The translations under genes and the position numbers were made by a program. 64,000 nt of DNA from Paenibacillus guangzhouensis (lineage in GTDB: Bacteria > Bacillota > Bacilli > Paenibacillales > Paenibacillaceae): the NCBI RefSeq assembly GCF_009363075.1, contig NZ_CP045293.1:3658001-3722000 (forward strand), written 5' to 3'. The first letter of the stretch is position 1; every line of letters begins with the position of its first letter. Positions 32,551 to 40,625 of this stretch are shown in pieces. Below the pieces are notes generated by a model. It made no database searches and was not told where the DNA came from. It saw only the letters and a program-made list of their open reading frames with translations.

Positions 32551-32832
32551 GGGTAAATCTCCTCTCAGAAATGGGGTTAAAATATATGAGAAACGCCGCT
32601 GTGGGACGTTCATCATCAACATTTTCGGGACAGCAAAAAGAGACAACGATAGCACACCAAGGAGCAATAATCCATTCTCTCAGCCAAGCGCAAAGAAGAA
32701 GATTATCGGCCCTCAGGGTTTTCTCATTGTCTCTGCCCTTTTCTCCCGATCGAATCTGATCGATTTCGTATTCAATTCCATATTTCTACTATATCAGCCA
32801 TTTGTTAACTCTATCACAGCAGTTTGTAAAAT
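32551..32832. other. 282-bp gap between GDPD gene and ugpB
   Basis: There is no gene. The part next to the GDPD stop is A/T-rich and could hold a promoter for ugpB (for example TTTACA, 17 bp, TAACAA on the minus strand near 32800), but I find no convincing hexamer pair. A short palindrome CCCTCAGGG lies near 32710. Confidence 0.4.
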
Positions 32833-33606
32833 CTATTTCATCGCTGTGTAAAGGTTTCGTGAAGATAGGAGCGCCTTCAGCACGCCAGGGTAGTCCGTAA
32901 TGATACCCGATACGCCTTTGTCAATCGTCTGCTGCATGGCATCCGTCGTGTTGATCGTCCAAGGATAGACCTGCATACCGTGGCTTGTGACTTGGAGGAT
33001 ATCCTCACGATCAATCAGCCTATGATAGGGATGCAGCGCGTGAACGGGTACGCCCACGAGATTCGCGAGTTCAACATGATCGATTGCATTCATCGTATAC
33101 AGAAGCCCGATTTTCACGTCAGGTTCGATGTCCGCAAGTCGCCGCAACGACTTATGGTCAAAGGAAGAGATGACGACTTGCTCCAACCGATTGTACTCGC
33201 GCAGCAAGTGCAGCAAGCGTTCTTCGATTTGCCCTTCGTATGTTTCTTTAATTTCAATATTCAGCAGGATCTGTGGAGGAACGAGCTCCAAGACCTCGCG
33301 CAGCAGTGGAAGCCGCTCCCCCGCATACGTCTCATGGAACCACCGCCCAGCATCGTATTGCTTCAGTTCGCTGACGGTCATCTCCCGGATGATGCCGGAG
33401 CCGTCTGTCGTACGGTCAATGGTACGGTCATGACAGACAATTAATTCGTCTTCTCTGGATAGATGAATATCCAGCTCAATGGCGTCGCAGCCTTGCCGAA
33501 GGGCAAGTTCAAATGCAGCCATGGTGTTCTCAGGCGCTTCGCCTGCAGCCCCCCGGTGCGCGATAATAAGCGGGGTGTACATGTTCTCATTACATGATGA
33601 TGTCAT
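32833..33606 (-). CDS. ugpQ: glycerophosphodiester phosphodiesterase
   Basis: Hydrolyses glycerophosphodiesters to glycerol-3-phosphate and an alcohol. The 257-residue product is cytoplasmic (no signal peptide) and has the GDPD catalytic set: His17-Arg18-Gly, Glu44 and Asp46 in AIELDIH, His59 in CHD, and the late EIK metal-ligand motif (NIEIKE). This is the UgpQ arrangement, acting on material imported by the Ugp transporter. GAGGAGG lies 10 bp before the ATG. Its leader contains a nested hairpin directly downstream of glpP, suggesting antitermination by GlpP. Confidence 0.93.
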   Translation of the reverse strand: MTSSCNENMYTPLIIAHRGAAGEAPENTMAAFELALRQGCDAIELDIHLSREDELIVCHDRTIDRTTDGSGIIREMTVSELKQYDAGRWFHETYAGERLPLLREVLELVPPQILLNIEIKETYEGQIEERLLHLLREYNRLEQVVISSFDHKSLRRLADIEPDVKIGLLYTMNAIDHVELANLVGVPVHALHPYHRLIDREDILQVTSHGMQVYPWTINTTDAMQQTIDKGVSGIITDYPGVLKALLSSRNLYTAMK

Positions 33607-33643
33607 TGGGTTAGAATCCTCCTCATTCGCTGTAAGAATACAA

Positions 33644-33701
33644 AATCCCCTTCAGAAAAGGCGCACCGAAATAAGCTCAGGCGCCTCTTCCAAAAGGGAT
33701 T
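33644..33701 (-). promoter_or_regulatory. nested leader hairpin, probable GlpP-controlled terminator
   Basis: On the minus strand an outer stem (AATCCC with TT against AAGGGGATT, followed by TTTG) encloses an inner AGGCGC/GCGCCT stem followed by TTTTCT. It lies between the glpP stop and the GDPD start. In Bacillus, GlpP with glycerol-3-phosphate acts as antiterminator at leader hairpins of glpD and glpTQ. The same control here is inference. Confidence 0.5.
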
Positions 33702-33742
33702 CTCTTCATCTCTGTCCACTCTGAAAGCAACAATATATCATT

Positions 33743-34303
33743 TTATGATGACCACAATTCACTTCTGCCACAGGATACGGCGAGTGCGCCAGCTTCCAGC
33801 GCATCCATAATCTCCTGCTGCGTTCCGATCAGACCGCCTGCAATGATTGGTAACGGCGTCAGGTCTGTCATCTGCCGAATCACCCTCGGCAATAACCCCG
33901 GCATCACTTCGACGGCATCCGGTGTACATTGCTCAGCCGCCTTAATTCCTTTCGTTACCGCATTATGATCGATGAGAAAGGTTCGCAGAATCGCCATCAG
34001 GTCCATCTCCTTCGCAAGCCGGATGAGATGGGTCCGCGTCGAGATTATACCCGTCGGTTTAATGCACTGAGCGACATAAGCTACACCACTGCGGTCGGCT
34101 GCAATGCCTTCGATAAATTCCATATGCAGAAAAACATGTTTGCCAGCATCTCGGATCCGGTCGACCATCGGTTTGACATTCATAATCGAACCGACCATTA
34201 AGAAGATAATGTTCACCTGACTGCCTAACGCACGCTCCAGATCGGATTCATTCTGAATTGCCGCAATCGTCTGATGTTCGACCAAGTCAACTATAGGATA
34301 CAT
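33743..34303 (-). CDS. glpP: GlpP glycerol-3-phosphate-responsive antiterminator
   Basis: A 186-residue RNA-binding regulator with the compact TIM-barrel pattern of the GlpP family (FLMVGSIMNVKPMVDRIRDAGKHVFLHMEFIEGIAADRSGVAYV, GIISTRTHLIRLAKE, DAVEVMPGLLPRVI, PIIAGGLIGT). In B. subtilis it prevents termination in leaders of glycerol-3-phosphate genes. The ATG at 34303 follows GAGGTGG by 5 bp; GTG at 34312 is a possible earlier start. It is placed directly upstream of the leader hairpin and GDPD-ugp genes. Confidence 0.9.
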   Translation of the reverse strand: MYPIVDLVEHQTIAAIQNESDLERALGSQVNIIFLMVGSIMNVKPMVDRIRDAGKHVFLHMEFIEGIAADRSGVAYVAQCIKPTGIISTRTHLIRLAKEMDLMAILRTFLIDHNAVTKGIKAAEQCTPDAVEVMPGLLPRVIRQMTDLTPLPIIAGGLIGTQQEIMDALEAGALAVSCGRSELWSS

Positions 34304-34387
34304 GCCAGCCACCTCTGTCCTTCCTTACGTGCTCCTATTGTAGCATGAACACGTACCGATTGGACCCGATTTACAATCTCTTAAGAA

Positions 34388-35329
34388 TTAGAGCACGTCT
34401 TGTTCATATGAACCTTGGGCAGCCATCTCCATGAATTGCTTCACCTGTTCCAAGGTCGGCGCGCCGCCAGCGCCGCCGATTCGCAGCACAGCGAGCGCCC
34501 CGCAGGCATTCGCGAAACGAAGCAGCGCTTCGCCGCGCAAGCCTGATAAATGTCCGTAGATCATCCCGGCATTGAAGGAGTCGCCTGCCCCGGTTGTATC
34601 GATGGGATCCACCGCGAAGCTCGTGCCAACGACCGAAGTACCATCGGGCTGAAATATCACGGAGCCTTCCCGCCCCCGCTTCACGGCAACTGTACCGCGT
34701 GATGCGGGCAGCTTGGCGAACGCCTCTCTCAAATCTGCTGCGCCTTGAATCGCAAGGATCTCGTCTTCACTCGGCAGGAAGAACGTCGCATGCTGCAGCA
34801 GATCCTTCAACCTCTCGCTGTCCCAATCCTCCGCTGGATCCCAGCCTGCATCGAACGAGGTCGATATGCCATGCGACTTCGCCATTTCAAAGACGGTGGC
34901 CCAGTGCGGCCGCATCTGATGCTGCAAATAATAGGAGCCGAAATGGATATGCGCCGCTTGCTGCCATAGCTCCTGCGGGATATGACGCGGCTCCACATCG
35001 CCGATCGTGCCCATCACCGTTAACAACGCGCGGTCCTTCGAAGACGACAGTGATATCGTACACCCTGTGCGCAGACCGGGCACAACGTGAACATGCTCCG
35101 TGCCGACGTTCATGCGCTTCAATTCTCGCACCAGGAAATTCCCGAAATCATCGTCGCCAACCACCGAGACGAACCGGACATCCGCCCCCATGGCTGCAAG
35201 GACACAGGCCGTAATCGCCGAGGATGAGCCCATGACCAAATCGCAGGAATCGATGATTTTCTCCCGATTCCACTCCGGAGCGATATTCTCTCCGCGCGCA
35301 ATAATATCGACATTCAATTCTCCAATCAC
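34388..35329 (-). CDS. PfkB-family carbohydrate kinase
   Basis: A 313-residue ribokinase-type sugar kinase. The N-terminal GELNVDII and the C-terminal signature DTTGAGDSFNAG (about 245-256, with the catalytic Asp) are clear. The two Gly of the anion hole and the central sheet appear intact. Substrate is unknown; genes with this pattern phosphorylate fructose, ribose, ketodeoxygluconate or nucleosides. The start is GTG with AAGG 8 bp upstream. It heads the run leading to glpP and ugp, so it could supply a related intermediate (inference). Confidence 0.87.
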   Translation of the reverse strand: MIGELNVDIIARGENIAPEWNREKIIDSCDLVMGSSSAITACVLAAMGADVRFVSVVGDDDFGNFLVRELKRMNVGTEHVHVVPGLRTGCTISLSSSKDRALLTVMGTIGDVEPRHIPQELWQQAAHIHFGSYYLQHQMRPHWATVFEMAKSHGISTSFDAGWDPAEDWDSERLKDLLQHATFFLPSEDEILAIQGAADLREAFAKLPASRGTVAVKRGREGSVIFQPDGTSVVGTSFAVDPIDTTGAGDSFNAGMIYGHLSGLRGEALLRFANACGALAVLRIGGAGGAPTLEQVKQFMEMAAQGSYEQDVL

Positions 35330-35375
35330 GTAAATAACCTTTTCCAGTCTGGCGTCCCCCTTTTGTCATATCACC

Positions 35376-35522
35376 TTACTTCAACGCCGGAATATACGGT
35401 CGTTTGGCCAGCTCGCTGAATGCCTCCTGATCTCCGCCCCACGCTCGCACTCGTTCAACCAGCGTACGATCCGCTTCTTTCTGGTACCGCTTCACGAGCA
35501 AACTCTTTAACATCCAAATCAT
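35376..35522 (-). CDS. possible 48-residue small protein
   Basis: A complete reading frame of 48 codons, MIWMLKSLLVKRYQKEAD onward, ending RPYIPALK. It is amphipathic and basic, with tryptophans and a regular pattern that looks coding (WGGDQEAFSEL). No clear ribosome site precedes it. It lies between the ABC-2 permease terminator and the PfkB kinase, 46 bp before the latter, and could be the first gene of that run. The function is unknown. Confidence 0.45.
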   Translation of the reverse strand: MIWMLKSLLVKRYQKEADRTLVERVRAWGGDQEAFSELAKRPYIPALK

Positions 35523-35572
35523 ACCATTAATTTTCTATCAAAAATAGAATACTTGCTATTCCGGCAACAAAA

Positions 35573-35599
35573 AACGCAACCATTAGAGTAGGTTGCGTT
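35573..35599 (-). terminator. terminator of the lpd-hlyD-ABC-2 operon
   Basis: AACGCAACC pairs with GGTTGCGTT with a 9-nt loop. The minus strand continues into a T-run. Confidence 0.85.
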
Positions 35600-35608
35600 G
35601 CATAAGAT

Positions 35609-36784
35609 TTAACTAACGACGGACAAAACGTCCGATTCGATCTGCGGATCCCGTGACAGATTTGCTTGGCGCGCCTCTCGGTACATGAGCAATCCGATGA
35701 ATAAGGACGCAACACCAATAATCATAAGCAGTGCGCCAATCTCCCGACCATAGACCGTTAACCCTCCATCACGGAATGCCATGCCGCGTAGGAGTCGATT
35801 CAGCCAGTTCATGGGCAGCGGCCATGCCGTGATTTGAAAAAATAACGGAAACGCAAGCGGTGTCAACTGAATTCCCGTGGCGAGAAAAGACGGGTACAGT
35901 ACAAAGCTCGTACGCAGACTCACTTTGGCTGAATTTTGCGCAGAGTAACCAATCAGCATTCCCATGAGCGACAAGGCAAATGTGTATATGAGCAAGGGGA
36001 TCACAAACAGATAAGGTTCTGCTTCAAACCGCATATGTCCCACTTGCTTGAGCAAGCCATAACATAGCAGCAGCGAAATCGCGCTCAGAACAGCATAGGG
36101 AATGCTGCGAGCCCATAACTGTGCAGGCGATGACCCGTTTGCGAACAACCTCCCCTCCTGTCTTAGACGCGGGGCAATCGATCCCGCCGCGGTCGTCGTT
36201 ATCATTAACACGACGATGTTCACAAATCCTAGCACCATGAAGCCGACATAGCTCGTAGTCGGATTAAACAACATCCGTTGTTGAAGAGACAACGGAGATA
36301 TGAGTCCTTTCGACGCGTCAGCAGACATCCCGCTCTGCGTCAACCGGGTCATGGAGAGGGTCATATTTTCCGTGGTGATGATCTCTTGCATGGCCGTTCG
36401 AATCCCGGTTAATCCTGAAGGCATCGTGTTATCCATGAGAATGCCAATGTTCGAGGATAACCCCTGCATTCGGCGCATCTCCAATCCGCTTGGCAGCATG
36501 ATGACCGCGACAGCTTGCTCGTTCGCTAACAGGTCATCGGGAGCCATGCGGCTCGCGAATACATTCGTGACCTGCATATATTGGGACGCATTCAGTTGCG
36601 TAATCAGTTCCCGCGAATATGCGCTATGGTCTTCGTCAATCACAATCACTGGCGATTTATTAATTTGGTTATGGGAGAACATCAATCCAAAAAATAAAGC
36701 TGCAACAAGCGGGCCGATAAAGATCCCCTTCAGAAATTTGCTGCCCTTCACGTATCTCCATTCGTCAATCAGCGAGATCATCAA
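35609..36784 (-). CDS. ABC-2-type membrane permease
   Basis: A 391-residue protein with one N-terminal membrane helix, a large extracytoplasmic region (about 45-180) and five C-terminal helices. This is the YhhJ/YbhR or ABC2_membrane_3 layout used by exporters. The partner ATPase is not encoded in this operon. It overlaps the HlyD-like gene by 20 bp. The combination suggests an exporter working with the adaptor protein, with ATPase supplied in trans or missing. Confidence 0.82.
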   Translation of the reverse strand: MMISLIDEWRYVKGSKFLKGIFIGPLVAALFFGLMFSHNQINKSPVIVIDEDHSAYSRELITQLNASQYMQVTNVFASRMAPDDLLANEQAVAVIMLPSGLEMRRMQGLSSNIGILMDNTMPSGLTGIRTAMQEIITTENMTLSMTRLTQSGMSADASKGLISPLSLQQRMLFNPTTSYVGFMVLGFVNIVVLMITTTAAGSIAPRLRQEGRLFANGSSPAQLWARSIPYAVLSAISLLLCYGLLKQVGHMRFEAEPYLFVIPLLIYTFALSLMGMLIGYSAQNSAKVSLRTSFVLYPSFLATGIQLTPLAFPLFFQITAWPLPMNWLNRLLRGMAFRDGGLTVYGREIGALLMIIGVASLFIGLLMYREARQANLSRDPQIESDVLSVVS

Positions 36785-37397
36785 GGTTCACCTCCGCCGT
36801 CATCCCCGGAAGCAGATCAGGACTTGCATCGACCGAGATTCGGACTAGGAGCATACTTAAATCGGCTTGCCCCCTCTCCCGCGTCATACGCAGGTTAGCA
36901 AATTGCGGTGCAGCTGCAACGGAAGCGACGACGCCATGGACTTGATCCGGATGGTCTAGATATGGAAAATGAACCTTAACGCCTTGATTGATCGCAAGCT
37001 TCTGAATCTCACTCTCTTGCACATAAAGATCCGTATAATAAGCTGATTTCTGGATCATCGCAACGGGCATCCCTTGCGTGATCTGATCGCCCGGCTTTAC
37101 AACGATTTTGCTCATCTGTCCCGTCTCCGGCGCGAGGACATCCTCTTCGGTCCCACCAGCGGATTTCACTTTGAATAGCAGCTCTCCTTTTTGAACCGCT
37201 TCACCCATCGCTTTGTTGACCTGAACAATTGTTCCGGGGCTTTTGTCATACAACATGATCTTCTGCTCTGCCTCGAGGGTGCCTTGCTTGCGATTCTCCG
37301 CTTGGCTGACAGCATCTTTCCCTTTCGCAACCAGAAGCGAGCCCCCCGCAATAAGAGTGACAGCCATGACCATATAAACGCCTATCTTGAGGTTCAT
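36765..37397 (-). CDS. HlyD-like membrane-fusion/adaptor protein
   Basis: A 210-residue periplasmic-adaptor-type protein with one N-terminal membrane helix (about 5-25), a biotinyl-lipoyl-like half (SPGTIVQVNKAMGEAVQKGELLFKV, APETGQMSKIVVKPGDQITQG) and a beta-barrel (VKVHFPYLDHPDQVHGVVASV). It is shorter than most HlyD proteins, with no long coiled coil. Its ATG overlaps the dehydrogenase stop by 4 bp, so the genes are translationally coupled. It probably pairs with the downstream ABC-2 permease. Confidence 0.8.
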   Translation of the reverse strand: MNLKIGVYMVMAVTLIAGGSLLVAKGKDAVSQAENRKQGTLEAEQKIMLYDKSPGTIVQVNKAMGEAVQKGELLFKVKSAGGTEEDVLAPETGQMSKIVVKPGDQITQGMPVAMIQKSAYYTDLYVQESEIQKLAINQGVKVHFPYLDHPDQVHGVVASVAAAPQFANLRMTRERGQADLSMLLVRISVDASPDLLPGMTAEVNLDDLAD

Positions 37398-38806
37398 TGT
37401 GCCAACTCACCTTCTCTCCGATCGTTGTGAACCCTGATTTTGCGAACAGCGTTCTCGGCAGCTTCCATAATGACTTCACCAAGCGTCGGGTGAGGATGGA
37501 TTGTCATTGCCAGATCCTCTACGGTCGCTCCCATCTCGATCGCTAAGGCGAGCTCCGATACGAGGCTAGATGCTTCGACACCGACAAGTTGTGCACCCAA
37601 TACGATTCCCGACGACGCGTCCGCGATGATTTTGACAAACCCTTCCGATGCTTGCAGCGCGAGTGCCCTACCATTAATCCCGAATGCCGATTTACCAATG
37701 ACAATGGGCATGGCTCGTTCCTTGGCTTCTGTCTCCCCTAGTCCAACACTAGCCAATTCCGGCTCTGAGAATACAACCAGCGGGATAGCTTTGTAATCCA
37801 CGACCGAAGGCTCACCAGCTATAGCTTCGGCTGCAACCTTCGCTTCATACGAAGCTTTATGGGCTAACGCTGGACCCGCCGTAATATCTCCTATGGCAAA
37901 AATATTCGAAATCGCTGTTCTGCACTGATCATCTGTCTCGATCAGCCCCCTGCTCGTGACGGGCAAGCCAATTCGCGCGAGACCTAATCTTCCATCGGTG
38001 TTCGGTTTTCTTCCGACGGTCACTAACGCATATTCCGCACGAAGCGTTTGCTGTTCTTGGTTGATAACATAGTGAAGGGTTAGCTCGTCTTCCCCTTGCT
38101 CCGCCGCAACAACTGTCGCTTCGGTGATGATGGTGATTCCGTCCGCCTTCAGCTGCTTCATAACCGGTGCCGTCAGCTCCGTCTCGAACCCTGGCAGCAC
38201 GCGCTTGCCTCCCTCTAGAATGGTCACCTGGGTGCCGAACTTGGCATACATTTGTCCGAGTTCCACGCCGATATATCCACCGCCGATAATGATTAAGCTC
38301 TTGGGAATCTGTGACAGCGACAGCGCTTCTGTCGAGGATAGAATACGTCCGCCAAACGGCAGGGCTTGCAGCTCAATCGGACGAGAACCCGTTGCCAGGA
38401 TGGCATTTTTGAATGAAATCCGTTGTTCTGTTCCTTGATATTCTACTTGTGCTGTATGTGTATCGATGAAGCTTGCATCTCCCTCTAGAACTGTTACCCC
38501 AGCTGCCTTTAGTATATACTTGACCCCGCCGGACTGCTTATTCACAATCATTTGTTTGAAAGCTTGCGCCTCTTCGAATGATCTTGAAGGAACCGACTTA
38601 TTCCACTGATGCAGCAACTGATGGCGATGCGATTCAGCAATCAATGCTTTGGACGGAATACAGCCCACGTGCGTACAGACCCCTCCAATCTGTTCACGTT
38701 CCACAACGGCTGTCTTCATGCCAAGCTGAGCGGATCGCAGCGCCGCAACATAACCTCCCGGCCCCGATCCAATAACCAATGTATCTACCGATACAAGCTG
38801 ACTCAT
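37394..38806 (-). CDS. dihydrolipoamide dehydrogenase-like flavoprotein disulfide reductase
   Basis: A 470-residue FAD/NAD(P) oxidoreductase. The FAD motif GSGPGGYVAA lies at about 13-22, the redox-active disulfide is Cys44/Cys49 (GGVCTHVGCIPSK), the NAD motif is IIGGGYIGVELG, GDITAGPALAHKA is the second FAD motif, and the C-terminal HPHPTLGEV carries the catalytic His. No E1/E2 genes are adjacent. Instead it leads an operon with an adaptor and an ABC-2 permease, under a TetR-type regulator. A redox or electrophile-defence role is plausible but not shown. Confidence 0.88.
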   Translation of the reverse strand: MSQLVSVDTLVIGSGPGGYVAALRSAQLGMKTAVVEREQIGGVCTHVGCIPSKALIAESHRHQLLHQWNKSVPSRSFEEAQAFKQMIVNKQSGGVKYILKAAGVTVLEGDASFIDTHTAQVEYQGTEQRISFKNAILATGSRPIELQALPFGGRILSSTEALSLSQIPKSLIIIGGGYIGVELGQMYAKFGTQVTILEGGKRVLPGFETELTAPVMKQLKADGITIITEATVVAAEQGEDELTLHYVINQEQQTLRAEYALVTVGRKPNTDGRLGLARIGLPVTSRGLIETDDQCRTAISNIFAIGDITAGPALAHKASYEAKVAAEAIAGEPSVVDYKAIPLVVFSEPELASVGLGETEAKERAMPIVIGKSAFGINGRALALQASEGFVKIIADASSGIVLGAQLVGVEASSLVSELALAIEMGATVEDLAMTIHPHPTLGEVIMEAAENAVRKIRVHNDRREGELAQ

Positions 38807-38828
38807 ACTCCGTACCTCCTAAACCGAC

Positions 38829-38882
38829 TTTAAAATATGATGATCGTAATATATTATAATCATCATATTTTAAAACCGTCAA
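38829..38882 (-). promoter_or_regulatory. lpd promoter with perfect 16-bp inverted-repeat operator
   Basis: TTTAAAATATGATGAT (38829-38844) and its exact complement (38859-38874) are separated by 14 bp. The minus-strand promoter TTGACG (38882-38877), 18-bp spacer, TATAAT (38858-38853) runs through it. The right arm fills the spacer and the left arm lies just after the -10. It is almost certainly the TetR-family operator. Confidence 0.8.
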
Positions 38883-38895
38883 CAGTCTCGGTTAA

Positions 38896-38933
38896 TTGAC
38901 ATGCTTTAATATGATAAATATAATATTTTAAAG
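38896..38933 (+). promoter_or_regulatory. tetR promoter with degenerate second operator
   Basis: Consensus TTGACA (38896-38901), 17 bp, TATAAT (38919-38924). An imperfect inverted repeat over 38904-38933 shares the TTTAA and ATATGAT half-site of the lpd operator (11 of 15 positions paired), suggesting autoregulation. Confidence 0.7.
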
Positions 38934-38961
38934 TGCATGACGTATGAATGGAGTGATTGCT

Positions 38962-39528
38962 ATGCCTTATCCTGAAGGCCATAAGATCAAAGTGCGAGGC
39001 AAAATCATTGAAAGTGCCGCTCAAGCCTTCCGTACGCATGGGATACGCGACATTAGTGTTCCAGCTATTATGAAAGGCGCTGGCCTTACGCATGGCGGGT
39101 TCTATTCCCATTTTGAGAATAAAGAGCAACTGGTCGCTGAAGCCTGCCGATATGCCATCAGCGACACGATTGCATTGCTACAAGAAGCCGCAGACGAAGT
39201 GAAGCAAGGCCCCAAGATCCATGCGGTCATTCAATATTATTTGAGCCAACAGCACCGTGATCGAACGGAGATTGGATGCATTATCCCTGCCCTTTCCAGT
39301 GAAATCTCTCGATCTTCGGAAGAAGTTCGGTACACCTTCACGCAAGAGGTAGAACGCATGATTGATTTTCTCTCCAGTGTAGCGGAAGTCGATAAAGCTA
39401 CAGCCAGTGCTCTGCTCAGCTCGATGGTTGGAACGCTGTTACTCGCCCGATCGGTTAGTGATGCCATGCTGAGTGACAGTCTCCTCACCGCGGGTAGACA
39501 GCATGCTAAAGAGCTCGTTAAGACTTGA
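38962..39528 (+). CDS. TetR/AcrR-family regulator
   Basis: A 188-residue repressor. The N-terminal helix-turn-helix is the group with LTHGGFYSHFENKEQLVAEA (about 35-55). The C-terminal ligand domain (about 75-188) carries a single cysteine in IGCIIPALSSE. This sub-group often senses reactive electrophiles or quinones, which suits the flavoprotein it faces. The ATG at 38962 has GGAG 8 bp upstream; an ATG 18 bp earlier does not. Divergent promoters and inverted-repeat operators lie between it and the lpd-like operon. Confidence 0.9.
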   Translation: MPYPEGHKIKVRGKIIESAAQAFRTHGIRDISVPAIMKGAGLTHGGFYSHFENKEQLVAEACRYAISDTIALLQEAADEVKQGPKIHAVIQYYLSQQHRDRTEIGCIIPALSSEISRSSEEVRYTFTQEVERMIDFLSSVAEVDKATASALLSSMVGTLLLARSVSDAMLSDSLLTAGRQHAKELVKT

Positions 39529-39570
39529 AGTATCCTTGGATATCGATCCAATACCCAAGTGTGGCTTTAT

Positions 39571-39876
39571 TCATTCTATTGTGGTAAGAAAAAACTCCAA
39601 CAAGTTGTTGGAGTTTGATCGAGCCAGAGCAGCTTCCATTGCGCCAGCGAAGTCGTCTGCCTGGCTTACCATAGTATACGTATTCGGAAGCAGACGCCTC
39701 AATGTTGCCTGACAATCCTGCACCTTCATAACCTTCAACACTTCTCTAAAGTCCCGGTCCGAGCTGCGGCTTCTGCCATAGATCGTGATCCCCTTCTCCA
39801 GCACATCCCGTGTATTAATAGGAACACGTTCCTCACTAACTCCCACCCACGATCAAGTGATCGCCTGTCGTTTTCT
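39571..39876 (-). pseudogene. C-terminal remnant of a TarJ-like ribulose-5-phosphate reductase
   Basis: The stretch VSEERVPINTRDVLEKGITIYGRSRSS onward aligns by eye with the C-terminal third of the TarJ/ribitol-5-phosphate dehydrogenase family. The zinc and NADP domains are absent. The frame upstream ends in a stop, and a short piece reading TGDHLIVGG in another frame could be a further fragment. The C-terminal end runs into a terminator hairpin. It is probably a decayed gene from a former ribitol-phosphate (wall teichoic acid) locus. The rest of 39529-39992 holds no other gene. Confidence 0.6.
39593..39615 (-). terminator. terminator after the TarJ remnant
   Basis: AACTCCAAC pairs with GTTGGAGTT with a 5-nt loop, followed on the minus strand by six T. 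Confidence 0.7.
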
Positions 39877-39992
39877 TGCAAATTTATTTTACTGGAAGTA
39901 TAATAGCATGTCTGAGTGACCGAAATTCACAATTAGTTTTGTAGTTCTAGCACCTGTTCGTAATCGCCTCTTTGCAGAAAGGAGGAATCCGT

Positions 39993-40586
39993 ATGATCGT
40001 AGATCGAAGAACGAGGATTATAGAGGCAGCAACACAGTCTTTTTCATTATATGGTTATAAGGGCAGCACCATGGATCAGATTGCGAGACTTGCTCATGTG
40101 GGCAAGGGGACGATTTATCGTTTTTTCCCAAGGAAAGAAGAGCTGCTGGAAGCCATTATGGATAGATTCATTCAAGACATACTGGAGGTTGCACAGTCAT
40201 CCGTTCAGGCAGGGAGAACCTTCACAGAGAACTTGCACCGTACTCTGCACAATGTGTTGGAATTCCGATCCAAGCATGAGATGATGGTTATTCTCTCACA
40301 CGAGATGCGGGAGATGGGGACCGAGATTGTGATGTCTGAGATGAGCAAGGTGGAACATGCGCTTCAGCATTTTGTGAAAGAGCAGGTAGAACTAGCTATG
40401 GATTCAGGCGAGCTGCAGAGTTGTGATGCCGAGCTGACTGCTTTCCTATTTATTAGGACCTACGCAGCGCTTGTAGTGGAATGGCCTAAGCGTGCGAAGG
40501 CTATCCGTCAGGATCAAATTCCTCATTTGCTTGAATTCTATTTGCTGAATGGGGCAGCTCAGAAGGGGATTGCTAGAATTGGATAA
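39993..40586 (+). CDS. TetR-family regulator, cotranscribed with YhgE/Pip gene
   Basis: A 197-residue regulator with a canonical TetR helix-turn-helix (IIEAATQSFSLYGYKGSTMDQIARLAHVGKGTIYRFFPRKEELLEAIMD) and a helical C-terminal domain resembling YhgD-type regulators (EMGTEIVMSEMSKVEHALQHF). GGAGG precedes the ATG at 39993; upstream in-frame codons are part of the leader. It lies 39 bp before the YhgE/Pip gene, so it probably controls that gene and itself. Confidence 0.9.
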   Translation: MIVDRRTRIIEAATQSFSLYGYKGSTMDQIARLAHVGKGTIYRFFPRKEELLEAIMDRFIQDILEVAQSSVQAGRTFTENLHRTLHNVLEFRSKHEMMVILSHEMREMGTEIVMSEMSKVEHALQHFVKEQVELAMDSGELQSCDAELTAFLFIRTYAALVVEWPKRAKAIRQDQIPHLLEFYLLNGAAQKGIARIG

Positions 40587-40625
40587 CGCATTACATTTTA
40601 TAAGTAGAACGGTGGTGGCAGTGGG

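Noticed and set aside
35148-35369. 73-residue frame overlapping the start of the PfkB kinase, with ATG
   Set aside because: It lies in another frame over a well-supported kinase N-terminus and has arginine-rich shadow composition.
38829-38874. Reading the perfect inverted repeat as a terminator
   Set aside because: It lies in a divergent promoter gap with clear -35/-10 elements passing through it, and there is no upstream gene to terminate.
39472-39846. Intact small dehydrogenase gene at the TarJ-like remnant
   Set aside because: Only the C-terminal third is present, with no cofactor or metal motif and an upstream stop.
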